64,000 nt of DNA from Aulosira sp. FACHB-615 (GTDB lineage: Bacteria; Cyanobacteriota; Cyanobacteriia; Cyanobacteriales; Nostocaceae). Below the pieces are notes generated by a model, which saw nothing but the letters and a program-made list of their open reading frames with translations, was not told the origin of the DNA and did no database searches. Both the position numbers and the translations under genes were made by a program. Within the stretch, counting starts at the first letter, position 1; each line of letters begins with the position of its first letter. Positions 43,124 to 51,990 of this stretch are shown piece by piece. Location: contig NZ_JACJSE010000029.1 of the NCBI RefSeq assembly GCF_014698045.1, positions 1 to 64,000 of the forward strand. Reading direction: 5' to 3'.

Positions 43124-43636
43124 ATGAAGAAAAGATTTTTATTAACTTCTTTTGACACTTGGTTAAGAGATCAAGATTCAAATTCATCGGATGATTTATT
43201 ACAAGAAGTGAGTCAAGTTGCATCGCTCCCCCATGATTTAAAATTTCTGCGGCTGTTACCTGTAGATGTGATGCTGGCTAGTTCCTGGGTAATTCAAAAA
43301 GTTGAGGAGTTGCAACCGGATTATATTATCTGTTGTGGGATGGCTGCTAGTCGGCAAAGATTAAGTGTAGAGGAGGGTGCTAATCAAGGTGCGATTTTTT
43401 TGCCGACGGCAGTTAATTTGGAAAAATTAGTTTTGGGAACAGTAGCAACTGATATTAGTAGTGACTGCGGTAAATTTGTTTGCGAAGGTCTTTATTATGC
43501 AGTTCTTGACTATCTCCAGCAATCTAAACTCTCAACTCGTTGTATATTTGTTCACGTTCCGGTGTTAAATCAAGAAAATTTGCTGGTTGTTCTAGCTGAC
43601 TTCTTATTAATTATTCACAATTTGGCACTCATATAA
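43124..43636 (+). CDS. Pyroglutamyl-peptidase-like protein (peptidase C15)
   Basis: A 170-aa protein with the C15 fold: LLTSFDTWLRDQDSNSS, LRLLPVDVMLASSWV, DYIICCGMA, and the catalytic-type blocks SDCGKFVCEGLYY (Cys) and FVHVP (His). It is shorter than usual pyrrolidone-carboxylate peptidases (~200-215 aa), so activity on pyroglutamyl peptides is likely but not certain. It is divergent from hisH and 1 bp ahead of the DUF3370-like gene on the same strand, so these two are probably co-transcribed. Confidence 0.75.
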   Translation: MKKRFLLTSFDTWLRDQDSNSSDDLLQEVSQVASLPHDLKFLRLLPVDVMLASSWVIQKVEELQPDYIICCGMAASRQRLSVEEGANQGAIFLPTAVNLEKLVLGTVATDISSDCGKFVCEGLYYAVLDYLQQSKLSTRCIFVHVPVLNQENLLVVLADFLLIIHNLALI

Positions 43637-43637
43637 A

Positions 43638-45035
43638 ATGGTGTGCGTCTTTAAGGAAAAATCATTACCTAAGTATATGTTGTCATTTTTACTCAGTTTA
43701 CTGATTTCACAAACCACACCTCCCACACCGCCACCAGAAGAAGTTGTCCAACCGCAACAGGTTCTACCCTTACCAGGAAAGTTAGATTCAGTGCCAACTT
43801 TTAATAGCAATAGTCCAGAATTGGTGTTGAAGGAAGGGATTTTATTATCTACTTTTCCTGGGGATGGGAAAAAAGTTCCAACAGCACATTTAAATTTTCC
43901 CTTCCGGGGAAGATTTGATATTTTCGCTCATCATGTTGCTAAAGCTGATCCGCCAGAAAATTTGCGATCGCTTTATCTCGGTATAATTTTGCATAACCCG
44001 ACTGACCAACCAGTCACCGTCAATATCTTGCAGGCGGCGAGTTATTTAAGTCAGCCAGATGCACCATTTATTGAACTACCGCCTTATGTCGAAGATGCGG
44101 CGGGTAAAGTATTTGCGGGGCCTGGTTCTCGCGTCATGTCTGATATTATCAGAGGCAGACGACAAGCAATTTTCCCGGCACAAATAGTCCTGGCACCCAA
44201 GCAAAGTCAAATGTTGCTCAATCTTCCAATTCCGGTGCAGGGGTTAACACCGCCTTTAAATGGTCGTTCGACTTTAATGCGCTTGCGGAGTAACGGTACA
44301 GTCTACGCCGCTAGTTTAGCGATGTTTGCCAAAGATAATCCTGATGGTAGTGAACGTGCGCCGACGTTGGCAGAGTGGGAAAATTTGTTAGATAACGGTG
44401 AATTATCCACACCACGAGATAAAACACCAACTCCTTTAGAAGAAACTGGGAAACCCAGAATTTACGGAAGAGTCGCCGGGGTAGCTGGCGGTTCCTTTTG
44501 GCGTGCATTTATCGTAGATAGTCCCAAAGCGCGATTTTTGACAATTCCCCAGCCGGGACAAGCTGTTTCTTACGCGCTGAGTACCTTACACGGCGGAACT
44601 TTGGGGACGAATCAAATTCAAAGTGCGCCAATGTTAGTCCGTTATCCCGACACTGCATATCGCGCACATGGTAACTATGCAATTCAATACAACTTGAAGT
44701 TACCGTTATATAACAACACTGCTACGCCAAAAACTGTTGCGGTGGCGATGCAAACTCCCATTAAAGAAGACCAGTTAGTTAAACCAGGACTGCGCTTTTT
44801 TGCTACCCCAGCCCGCCAAACCTTCTTTCGCGGCAGTGTGCGGATACGTTACAAAGATGATAAAGGTATGCCACAAACCAAATTTGTGCATTTAGTCCAA
44901 AAACGGGGTCAACCAGGACAACCACTAGTAGTATTAAATATGAAACCGAGCGATCGCCGATTAGTCGAAGTAGACTTTCTCTATCCACCAGATGCTACCC
45001 CACCGCAGGTATTAACTGTGTCAACGCAAGGATGA
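43638..45035 (+). CDS. DUF3370-like exported protein
   Basis: This 465-aa protein has an N-terminal hydrophobic signal (MLSFLLSLLISQ from Met14), a Pro-rich linker, then LPGKLDSVPTFNSNSPELVLKEGILLSTFPG and HLNFPFRGRFDIFAHHV (segments), a beta-rich pattern that I recall as cyanobacterial DUF3370. Its function is unknown; it is likely exported to the periplasm or cell surface. The start could be ATG 43638 (used) or ATG 43677, which places the hydrophobic stretch at the very N-terminus. Neither has a clear ribosome-binding site. Confidence 0.75.
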   Translation: MVCVFKEKSLPKYMLSFLLSLLISQTTPPTPPPEEVVQPQQVLPLPGKLDSVPTFNSNSPELVLKEGILLSTFPGDGKKVPTAHLNFPFRGRFDIFAHHVAKADPPENLRSLYLGIILHNPTDQPVTVNILQAASYLSQPDAPFIELPPYVEDAAGKVFAGPGSRVMSDIIRGRRQAIFPAQIVLAPKQSQMLLNLPIPVQGLTPPLNGRSTLMRLRSNGTVYAASLAMFAKDNPDGSERAPTLAEWENLLDNGELSTPRDKTPTPLEETGKPRIYGRVAGVAGGSFWRAFIVDSPKARFLTIPQPGQAVSYALSTLHGGTLGTNQIQSAPMLVRYPDTAYRAHGNYAIQYNLKLPLYNNTATPKTVAVAMQTPIKEDQLVKPGLRFFATPARQTFFRGSVRIRYKDDKGMPQTKFVHLVQKRGQPGQPLVVLNMKPSDRRLVEVDFLYPPDATPPQVLTVSTQG

Positions 45036-45042
45036 GGGTTGA

Positions 45043-45079
45043 GTGGAGGGTGCAGAGTGCTGAGTGCTGCACCCTCCAC
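45043..45079. repeat. Perfect 12-bp inverted repeat between convergent genes
   Basis: GTGGAGGGTGCA (45043-45054) and TGCACCCTCCAC (45068-45079), loop with GAGTGCTGAGTGC repeats. It could act as a bidirectional transcription stop but has no T tract. Confidence 0.6.
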
Positions 45080-45093
45080 TCTGCACCGACTCG

Positions 45094-45345
45094 CTAAGAC
45101 TCTAGTGCTTGACGTAATTTCCTTTCTAACTGGGCTATTAAAAATTTGTTGTCAACTCTTTCTAATTCAGCAATAGAAACATCTGCACTTTTACGGACAG
45201 CTTCTAACCATTGTTCATACTTTTTATCATGTTCTTCCAAAAGCTCTAAAGCTTCGATAATTATTTCCTCAATAGTGTGATACCTACCGCTACTGAGTTT
45301 CTCTTCAATAAATATTTTGTGTCTTCGGTTGAATTTGAATTTCAT
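45094..45345 (-). CDS. ParD-like antitoxin without an adjacent toxin
   Basis: This 83-aa protein resembles ribbon-helix-helix antitoxins of the CC2985 group: FNRRHKIFIEEKLSSGRYHTIEEIIIEALELLEEHDKK (N-terminal DNA-binding part) and an acidic/helical tail with LERVDNKFLIAQLERKLRQ. The usual ParE partner would follow on the same strand, but only 58 bp of repeat and then a convergent gene are there. It is therefore an orphan, either a remnant or a regulator acting alone. Confidence 0.7.
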   Translation of the reverse strand: MKFKFNRRHKIFIEEKLSSGRYHTIEEIIIEALELLEEHDKKYEQWLEAVRKSADVSIAELERVDNKFLIAQLERKLRQALES

Positions 45346-45399
45346 TATTCATCGCTCAAATTTAAATACCAAGGTGCGATCGCCCAAACATTACAGATG

Positions 45400-47310
45400 T
45401 CAAACTTGTTGCAAATAATACTCAAACCGCTCTCGTAGTTGTTCCACAGCTAAATTCTGAGTCCAGTATTCGACAAGGGCGTGACCAAATGCCCAAGCAT
45501 TCCGATCAGGTGTAGCTGAATTTTCTAACAATAATGGCCACAGTGAGATTAAATCAAAGTTAATTTTGTTGGAATTGTCTGTTTTGAATAGTGAAAATAA
45601 CTCATAAGCAATTTGAAGTTTACCAATGACAATCGGTAACTGTTCTACAGGGATTTGCTCTGCTAATAAATAAGCCAAGGTGGGAGAACCTGTAGACATG
45701 GTGGCAATAAATTGCAGTACAGGACTTTTTAATAAGGTGGTGAGTCCTTGGGTAGTCGCCATCTGGAAGGTATAGTGATCAATAATTTTGGCTGCGGCGA
45801 CGGTACGAGAATCTAAGTCACGTAAAAACCGGGCGAGTCGCAGTTGTTTGGCTGGTGCGATCGCTTCAATCAACCCCAATGATAAAGTATCTATATTCCA
45901 AGCTGTACGGTTAGTTTTGCGATCGCTTGTAACTACGGGGACAATTAAGTTAGAAAATGCCTCTAGTTTTTCAGCCCGATATTGAGTTGCTTCGCGGATA
46001 GAAATTTCCTTTGGCCTGTCTCCCCATTCCCAATTGTATGGCGGTTGCCACTCCCGGATAGGACGCAATTTATCTACTTGGGTGACAACTGCGATCGCAG
46101 GTAAATCATCAACTGCGGCTTTCATATCTGCTAAAAAATCCACGTCCATTTGCAAAGCCGGGTCAAGGGCGGGTGTCACCAACAGTAACAAATCTGCGTT
46201 AGTTGCATAGTCTATTACTAATTGGCGGAGTTCACCGCGTTTGACTTGTTCGTAACCAGGAGTATCCCAAAGGGTGAGAGTTTCGCCACTAGAAGTTTCC
46301 CAATGATAATTTTTAATTTCGTCAGTACTGGGCAACACATCCACCGCCGCCAAGTCAGCTTGGAATAAAGTGTTAATTAGACTGCTTTTACCTGCACCTG
46401 TCCGTCCTATGAGTAAAATACTGATGGGTTTTTGCTCAACTTCCGTGACTGGTTCAGCTTGGGTGAGAATTTCGCGCAGAGTTTGGGTTTTGGTTTGGGG
46501 GAGAGTTGGTGAAGAACTCACGGCTGTTGTTGGTAGTGTAATACCTCCGTAAAGTGCGATCGCTTGTCTGCATAAATTTCTCAAAGCTGCTTCGCGCAAC
46601 AGTTGACCTAAATTCACCAATAATTGCTGATTAGCGCGGTTAGTATAACCCTTCGTCGCCCGATTCGCCACCGCCGCTACCGGATTTAATAACCATTGCG
46701 CCCAGCCCCAAGCCCGCAAAAGTTTACGGGCTGAGGGTTCTAGCTTGCGATATACTTCATAAGCTTGATAAGCTTGCCCGACAGTAGCTTGATTTAAAGC
46801 AGGTGATAATCTCTGCATCCACTGATCTAAATCATCCACGGTTCCCCGGATGAGTCCGTAAGCTTGGGGGACATAGATATTGAGAAGGGGATACTGTACT
46901 TGGGGATGGTAGATATTTGCCACAGCCACTACTACATCTTGACAACGTTGCCAAAAAGTTTGCCAATCTTCCCAAATTGGGCGATCGTTAATGGATGCTT
47001 CCAGAATTTTTTGTAATGCGGCTTCCGCTTGCTGTGTTGCTTCACTTCCCGCCGTTGTGGTGGTGGTATCAACAGCCGCCTCTAGTTCTTCTTGGAATCC
47101 CGCCAAAGCCGCCTCAACTTGGGCAATTTGCGGTTGAGTCCACCTCACCAACAACCACCGCCAACCAAGAAACACAACGGTAAATACCGCCCAAATCCAG
47201 TTAATTCCCCAGGCATTGATTTTTAAACCTGCGGCAACCAGTAAGAAAATAATAATAGCTGCGATCGGTGTTGCTAAGATGACCCACTGCCACGGTTTTA
47301 AGCGCACCAT
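45400..47310 (-). CDS. Membrane-anchored GTPase
   Basis: A 636-aa protein. Two N-terminal membrane helices (WVILATPIAAIIIFLLVAAGL, WIWAVFTVVFLGWRWLLV) are followed by a helical region of ~230 residues and then a Era/YfjP-like GTPase domain: G1 GRTGAGKSSLINTL (~residue 299), G3 WDTPGYE (~345), G4 VVTQVDKL (~410). A further helical C-terminal region (~490-636) follows. The function is unknown; related large GTPases act on membranes or cell division. The start ATG 47310 fits the first membrane helix. Confidence 0.82.
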   Translation of the reverse strand: MVRLKPWQWVILATPIAAIIIFLLVAAGLKINAWGINWIWAVFTVVFLGWRWLLVRWTQPQIAQVEAALAGFQEELEAAVDTTTTTAGSEATQQAEAALQKILEASINDRPIWEDWQTFWQRCQDVVVAVANIYHPQVQYPLLNIYVPQAYGLIRGTVDDLDQWMQRLSPALNQATVGQAYQAYEVYRKLEPSARKLLRAWGWAQWLLNPVAAVANRATKGYTNRANQQLLVNLGQLLREAALRNLCRQAIALYGGITLPTTAVSSSPTLPQTKTQTLREILTQAEPVTEVEQKPISILLIGRTGAGKSSLINTLFQADLAAVDVLPSTDEIKNYHWETSSGETLTLWDTPGYEQVKRGELRQLVIDYATNADLLLLVTPALDPALQMDVDFLADMKAAVDDLPAIAVVTQVDKLRPIREWQPPYNWEWGDRPKEISIREATQYRAEKLEAFSNLIVPVVTSDRKTNRTAWNIDTLSLGLIEAIAPAKQLRLARFLRDLDSRTVAAAKIIDHYTFQMATTQGLTTLLKSPVLQFIATMSTGSPTLAYLLAEQIPVEQLPIVIGKLQIAYELFSLFKTDNSNKINFDLISLWPLLLENSATPDRNAWAFGHALVEYWTQNLAVEQLRERFEYYLQQV

Positions 47311-47449
47311 TTCCCCTGTACCTGCCTGAACATAACTGCTGATAATGCTATTGTGAATCTAATATTTCTGTCATGGATACTAACTGTTGGTGTAATATCC
47401 ATGCTCTTTTGGAAAGAAATTTTAACCGAGGTTTGAATAATATCTATAT

Positions 47450-47556
47450 GACTTAAGCAAGAACTCTCTCAAACTCTTATAACTTTGTGTCCTACCCGGC
47501 GGGAAGCCGCTATCGCGTCTATGCGTCCTTTGCGGTTCGTTTTATCATAATTTTAG
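47450..47556. mobile_element. Decayed MITE-like element, family D copy 2, with nested mini-element
   Basis: Aligns with the complement of the intact copy at 57202-57292: GACTTAAGCAAGAA..CTCAAACTCT..ACTTTGTGTCCT, then TGCGTCCTTTGCGGTTCGTTT. A 28-bp palindromic insert (47494-47521, GGGAAGCCGCTATCGCGTCT) interrupts it. The rest of 47311-47610 shows no other feature. Confidence 0.6.
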
Positions 47557-47610
47557 TAATTACTGACTATATAAAAATACTGTATCTACAAGAAAAATAA
47601 CATAATTTTC

Positions 47611-48003
47611 ATGAGATTTATATTTAAAAAATCTAAAAAAATAAATGAGATTTTACAGCGTTCTGATATGAGTGATGAAGAATTTATTCAAAATATTAAA
47701 TTATCGAATAAATTATCTACAAAAACAGTAAATTGTATCCGCTTAGAGTTAGGTAAATCTTTTCAAGTACCTGCTGAGAAGTTATATCCAGATGATAAAT
47801 TTATAGATATCATATCCCTCCCCTGCTGGGAATGGGACATGATAGAGCTTGTATTAGCTCTTGAAGAAACACTCAAAATAGATATTGATGAAGAGCAAGT
47901 ACCTGACTGGACTGATAAAAATATAACTCTAGGTCAATGGATTGTAGAGTTTTTACGCCGCAATTTTCCAGAAAATAATAACCTTAAAAATCAGAAATTG
48001 TAA
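47611..48003 (+). CDS. Acyl-carrier-protein-like protein lacking the phosphopantetheine serine
   Basis: A 130-aa protein. The first ~40 residues are basic/helical. Residues ~42-120 follow the ACP four-helix pattern: VNCIRLELGKSFQVPAEKLYPDDKF, IELVLALEETLKIDIDEEQV and ITLGQWIVEFL. Where a carrier protein has DSL with the modified Ser, this one reads WEWDMIELV, so no phosphopantetheine arm can be attached. It may be a regulatory or scaffold ACP-like protein. It is 6 bp ahead of a 73-aa gene, probably in one operon with it. The ATG 47611 has little ribosome-binding-site support. Confidence 0.65.
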   Translation: MRFIFKKSKKINEILQRSDMSDEEFIQNIKLSNKLSTKTVNCIRLELGKSFQVPAEKLYPDDKFIDIISLPCWEWDMIELVLALEETLKIDIDEEQVPDWTDKNITLGQWIVEFLRRNFPENNNLKNQKL

Positions 48004-48009
48004 CAACAA

Positions 48010-48231
48010 ATGAATCCATCGACTAGACCTCAAAAGTTACCTTTTTTAGAGTCCATTTGTTGGCAGACAGCAGATGTTTATCAGTTTACGCCTGAGCAAA
48101 TGCTAAGTCGCTATGAAAGGGGTTGGCAGTATCGTCAACTGTTTAATAATTTGGCAGGTGAAGAACTCAATTTTATCAAAGAACTTGCTAGATATTACGA
48201 TTCTTGGTTACAAGCTGATTTGTCAGCTTGA
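48010..48231 (+). CDS. Small hypothetical protein (73 aa)
   Basis: I do not recognise this protein. It is soluble and helical, with ICWQTADVYQFTPEQMLSRYERGWQYRQLF followed by EELNFIKELARYYDSWL (in parts). It starts 6 bp after the ACP-like gene and ends 104 bp before the beta-lactamase gene. The close spacing suggests co-expression and possibly a partnership with the ACP-like protein. Confidence 0.65.
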   Translation: MNPSTRPQKLPFLESICWQTADVYQFTPEQMLSRYERGWQYRQLFNNLAGEELNFIKELARYYDSWLQADLSA

Positions 48232-48335
48232 GGTTGAATCAGGATAATTAAGTTTAGTAAACAAATTTCGGTAATTGCCTACTTTGTTGCTGTATTATGT
48301 CTGGTTTGTCAGCCAGTTGTGTGAGGATAAAAGTT

Positions 48336-49190
48336 ATGGCACGAAGTGGGCGATCGCTACTCATCATCTCGATTACAATTATCAGTACCATCACACTGCT
48401 AACCTTTACAAGCTTTCCTGGTATCTCTGCAACACCACAAGCAAATCAACCCTCATCAGTGATTGCTCAAAATGTGAATCTTGGCAATTATTTCAAAGAA
48501 TTAGGAATTGAAGGCTCAATTTTAATTTACGACCAAAATAATAAGAAATTTTACCAACATAACGCCTCGCGTAATTCTACAGCCTTTCTTCCGGCTTCGA
48601 CTTTCAAAATTGTAAATTCTCTGATTTCATTAGAAACCGGAGTTATTAAAGATGAAATTGCTATTTTGACTTGGGATGGAATTGTAAGAGAATTTCCAAC
48701 TTGGAACCGAGATACTAATATGCGCCAAGCCTATAAAGATTCCACCGTGTGGTTTTATCAAGTCTTGGCGCGGCGAGTTGGACATGAAAGAATGCAGCAA
48801 TTTATCAATCAATTTGGTTACGGAAACCGTCAAATTGGTACACCAGAACAAATAGATAAATTTTGGCTATCCGGCCCTTTACAAATTACTCCCAAACAAC
48901 AAATTGAATTTCTCCAAAGACTTTATCGTAGAGAATTACCTTTTTCTCAACGCACATTTGATTTAGTGCAAGACATTATGATATTTGAGAAAACACCTAA
49001 TTATATCCTACGAGCCAAAACAGGTTGGGCAATGAGCATAAAACCTAACATTGGCTGGTTTGTCGGATATTTAGAACAAAATAAGAACGTTTATTTCTTC
49101 GCCACTAATATCGATATGAAAGATGCTGCTGATGCACCTAAAAGAATTGAATTAACTCGGCGTAGTTTCAAAGCTTTAGGATTACTCTAA
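48336..49190 (+). CDS. Class D (OXA-type) beta-lactamase
   Basis: A protein of ~284 aa with a signal/anchor segment (LLIISITIISTITLLTF). It has the class D active-site motifs in order: PASTFK (Ser and Lys), DSTV (SxV), FGYGN (YGN type), and AKTGW (KTG). It would hydrolyse beta-lactams in the periplasm, or act as a penicillin-recognising sensor. ATG 48336 is chosen because GAGG lies 9 bases upstream; an earlier in-frame ATG at 48297 lacks this. Class D enzymes are known chromosomal genes in several cyanobacteria, so resistance by recent transfer is not implied. Confidence 0.9.
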   Translation: MARSGRSLLIISITIISTITLLTFTSFPGISATPQANQPSSVIAQNVNLGNYFKELGIEGSILIYDQNNKKFYQHNASRNSTAFLPASTFKIVNSLISLETGVIKDEIAILTWDGIVREFPTWNRDTNMRQAYKDSTVWFYQVLARRVGHERMQQFINQFGYGNRQIGTPEQIDKFWLSGPLQITPKQQIEFLQRLYRRELPFSQRTFDLVQDIMIFEKTPNYILRAKTGWAMSIKPNIGWFVGYLEQNKNVYFFATNIDMKDAADAPKRIELTRRSFKALGLL

Positions 49191-49320
49191 AATTTCCTAT
49201 CTCAACCCCAAATAATTGACAAACATTTCTCTTCCTTGTCTCCCTTGTCTACCTTGTCTCCCTTATCTATTCTGTGATAGTCTCAATTACAAAGCCTGCA
49301 ATTATCTGCGGTTAATTTTC

Positions 49321-49680
49321 ATGCTTATACTCATCACCATCGGATTATTTTTTATAGTAGGTTTGATTGTTGTAGAAACCATACAAAAATTTCATCCTGC
49401 TAACCCAATAATTAATCCTGTTTGGGAAGCCCTCTGTCTAGGAATTACTAGCAGATTTTGGATGTGGCTTTTCCGAGAAGCCCAAATTAAATCAGAATGG
49501 TTGATTGTATCGGCTATTTTTGGTTCCGTGCTGGCAATGACATCATCGCTGATATTTTGGTATGTTCATGATTCTACAGGTAAGAGTAAGTATACTCTTC
49601 GTAATGCTTATTTATTAGTAGGATTGTATCGATTTGTACTTTACAGCATTAGCATTACCCTTGGCGTATTTTTATCCTAA
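49321..49680 (+). CDS. Small membrane protein of unknown function
   Basis: A 119-aa protein with about four hydrophobic segments (LILITIGLFFIVGLIVVETI; WEALCLGITSRFWMWLF; LIVSAIFGSVLAMTSSLIFWYV; YLLVGLYRFVLYSISITLGVFL). I do not recognise the family. ATG 49321 is used; the in-frame upstream extension to 49216 reads through CTTGTCTCC-type tandem repeats (49233-49266) giving Pro/Leu/Cys-rich nonsense. It lies 130 bp after the beta-lactamase gene. Confidence 0.65.
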   Translation: MLILITIGLFFIVGLIVVETIQKFHPANPIINPVWEALCLGITSRFWMWLFREAQIKSEWLIVSAIFGSVLAMTSSLIFWYVHDSTGKSKYTLRNAYLLVGLYRFVLYSISITLGVFLS

Positions 49681-49990
49681 TATTCCACAGTTGAATTAAA
49701 TATTGGTTAATATCAGCAAACTATCATTTTTTATCGGCGCTGATCTGTGGATTTTTACAAAGCTAATTTTAGCGAATCCTTACTCAAGCTGGTTTTTGCT
49801 AAAAATGAGCCTAAATCATTAAATTATGATGAATATGTTTTTGTAAGAAAAGTAGCATTTTGCCATTTAATTCCATAGTAATTATTGGTAAGGATAGTCA
49901 ATTTATTGCTTAAAACCATTGAGCCAAGGTTTTAACAGTTAATGCTGCCAAAAATATGGAATCTTAACTTTATTTGAGGAGAAAATACTT
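49681..49990. promoter_or_regulatory. Subtilase upstream region with a perfect palindrome
   Basis: AT-rich, no gene. TTAAAACC (49910-49917) and GGTTTTAA (49928-49935) form a perfect 8-bp inverted repeat, 55 bp before the subtilase ATG. It could be an operator or an RNA hairpin in the leader. Confidence 0.4.
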
Positions 49991-51475
49991 ATGCCCATTA
50001 ATGATACTAGTAAAGCATTACTTTCTCATAACGGGCTAAACTCTCAACTGCTCTCCTCAGCAGATAGTTTTGATAATAAAAATCAATATAATTCGTACCT
50101 TAGTAGCAGTAGTTATTACCAAACTAGTAATGCAAAAATAACTACAGCAACTAGCAAAAACTATAGTTCCACTACAGGATATGGGTTAGTAAATGCGGCG
50201 GCGGCTGTAGCTAAAGCTGTGGGTAGAAATACCTTTGCAAATGTTCCAAATTCGGGGGGTAATAATTGGGGTGCTGACCTTGTAAATGCTCCAGAAGCTT
50301 GGAACAATGGGTACACAGGTAAAGGTGTTGTTGTTGCTGTGATAGATACTGGGGTTGATTACAACCACGAGGATCTAAAAAATAATATTTGGACGAATAC
50401 AAAAGAAATTGCTGGTAATGGCATAGATGATGATGGTAATGGTTATGTTGATGATGTCCGGGGTTGGAATTTTGTCAATAACAACAACAACACCCTAGAC
50501 CAAAACGGTCACGGTACTCATGTTTCTGGCACTATTGCGGGAGAGAAAAATAGCTATGGTGTAACTGGCATTGCTTATAATGCCAAAATTATGCCGGTGA
50601 AAGTGTTAAATGAATCTGGTTCTGGTTCGTATAATGCTATAGCCAATGGCATTTACTATGCAGTGAATAATGGTGCTAATGTCATTAATCTGAGTTTGGG
50701 GGGCAATTTTTCTAACCGGACTCTACAAAATGCGGTTGAGTATGCCAATAGTAAAGGCGTAGTTGTGGTGATGGCGGCTGGTAATGATGGCGGTTCTCAA
50801 CCAAACTACCCAGCCCGTTACGCCAACAATACAGGAATTGCGGTGGGCGCAGTAGATAGAAATAATAACTTGGCTAATTTTTCTAATCGTTCTGGGACAA
50901 ATGAATTGGCTTATGTGACAGCCCCTGGTGTCGATGTCTATTCAACAGTACCGAATAATCAGTATGCTTCTTACAACGGCACATCGATGGCGACTCCTCA
51001 CGTCGCTGGGGTAGTTGCGTTGATGTTGAGTGCTAACCGTAGCTTAACTCCTACACAAGTGCGCCAAATTATTACAGAAACCGCCGGAAATAATACCCAA
51101 GCTGCCACTGCTAGTTATCAGACTGATTCAATTAACACTAGCTCAATAGTAAAATCTGCAATAGCATTATCTAGTTATCAAATCTCTACTACTAATTTCA
51201 GCGTTGATCATAACTCGGTTTCTGAAATTACTTCTCCTGCTAAACTGACTAATCAAACCACCGCTACTAATTCAGCAACTAGCTTACAGTTCCACTACTA
51301 TAACGACAATATCGGTATTAAGAGTTACAACAGTACCGATGAAGAGACTCCAAGCGATAGCCCAAATAATGGCAATAATGGTAATTTGGGAAAATTCTTA
51401 GAACGACTAGATCAACTTCAAAAGCAACTAGAAGAATATCGCCGATTTTTGGGCTTTTCTAATGGTAAAAGTTAG
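49991..51475 (+). CDS. Subtilisin-like serine protease (S8)
   Basis: A 494-aa protein. The triad is complete: Asp in VAVIDTGVDYNHEDL (~residue 117), His in NGHGTHVSGTIAG (~175), Ser in NGTSMATPHVAGV (~335). The N-terminal 65 residues are Ser/Asn-rich without a signal peptide and contain GYGLVNAAAAV, a motif normally found at the end of S8 domains. The C-terminus has a Ser/Thr/Asn-rich linker and a short coiled coil (LERLDQLQKQLEEYRRFL). The ATG is preceded by GAGGAG. Export, if any, would need a non-classical route. Calcium-dependent relatives cleave regulators in heterocystous strains. Confidence 0.88.
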   Translation: MPINDTSKALLSHNGLNSQLLSSADSFDNKNQYNSYLSSSSYYQTSNAKITTATSKNYSSTTGYGLVNAAAAVAKAVGRNTFANVPNSGGNNWGADLVNAPEAWNNGYTGKGVVVAVIDTGVDYNHEDLKNNIWTNTKEIAGNGIDDDGNGYVDDVRGWNFVNNNNNTLDQNGHGTHVSGTIAGEKNSYGVTGIAYNAKIMPVKVLNESGSGSYNAIANGIYYAVNNGANVINLSLGGNFSNRTLQNAVEYANSKGVVVVMAAGNDGGSQPNYPARYANNTGIAVGAVDRNNNLANFSNRSGTNELAYVTAPGVDVYSTVPNNQYASYNGTSMATPHVAGVVALMLSANRSLTPTQVRQIITETAGNNTQAATASYQTDSINTSSIVKSAIALSSYQISTTNFSVDHNSVSEITSPAKLTNQTTATNSATSLQFHYYNDNIGIKSYNSTDEETPSDSPNNGNNGNLGKFLERLDQLQKQLEEYRRFLGFSNGKS

Positions 51476-51642
51476 TCATTAGAGAGTGTGCTTTAAGTAT
51501 GGGTATAGCAATTACTAAGATAACGCCTCTACTGCCAAAATCAGGGTGCGATCGCCTTTAACAATCGTCCATTGAAAATCATCTCTCTCGTTATGCTGCT
51601 ACCATCTCCGGTAAATATTGTCCCAGTGCTGGGTTTATGCTT

Positions 51643-51990
51643 TTAACCCACAGCATAATCACTCATTTCCCTCATAAAAGGCGGATAAAAACCTAGAACA
51701 ATATCTTGTTTTGGTACGCCCAAATCAACTAAATCTGCTGCAATATCATGTTCTGTTGAATTGTAAAAAATCCAGATTTTCTCATTGCGAATATCAAGAT
51801 GTATTAAACAATGATGCACCCAGCGTTTATGTAACCAACCTAGATGCACAATTTGATAGTGATGGCGCTGCGTATCAAAAATAGTTTCAACCTCAATCTC
51901 ACCGTAAGCTGGCTTAACTTCTGCGTAACCAATCAACAATTGCTGTACAATTTGCTGGTAGTGCGTTAATTTATCCGTTAATCCTTCCAT
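51643..51990 (-). CDS. xisI: XisI-family protein (fdxN-element excision controlling factor)
   Basis: A 115-aa protein with the XisI pattern: LTHYQQIVQQLLIGYAEVKPAYGEIEVETIFDTQRHHYQIVHLGW, then RVHHCLIHLDIRNEKIWI, EHDIAADLVDLGVPKQDIVLGF (segments). XisI and XisH were first found as factors for excision of the fdxN element in Anabaena heterocysts, but genomes carry many copies away from that element. It overlaps xisH by 13 bp. Its biochemical role is not known. Confidence 0.88.
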   Translation of the reverse strand: MEGLTDKLTHYQQIVQQLLIGYAEVKPAYGEIEVETIFDTQRHHYQIVHLGWLHKRWVHHCLIHLDIRNEKIWIFYNSTEHDIAADLVDLGVPKQDIVLGFYPPFMREMSDYAVG

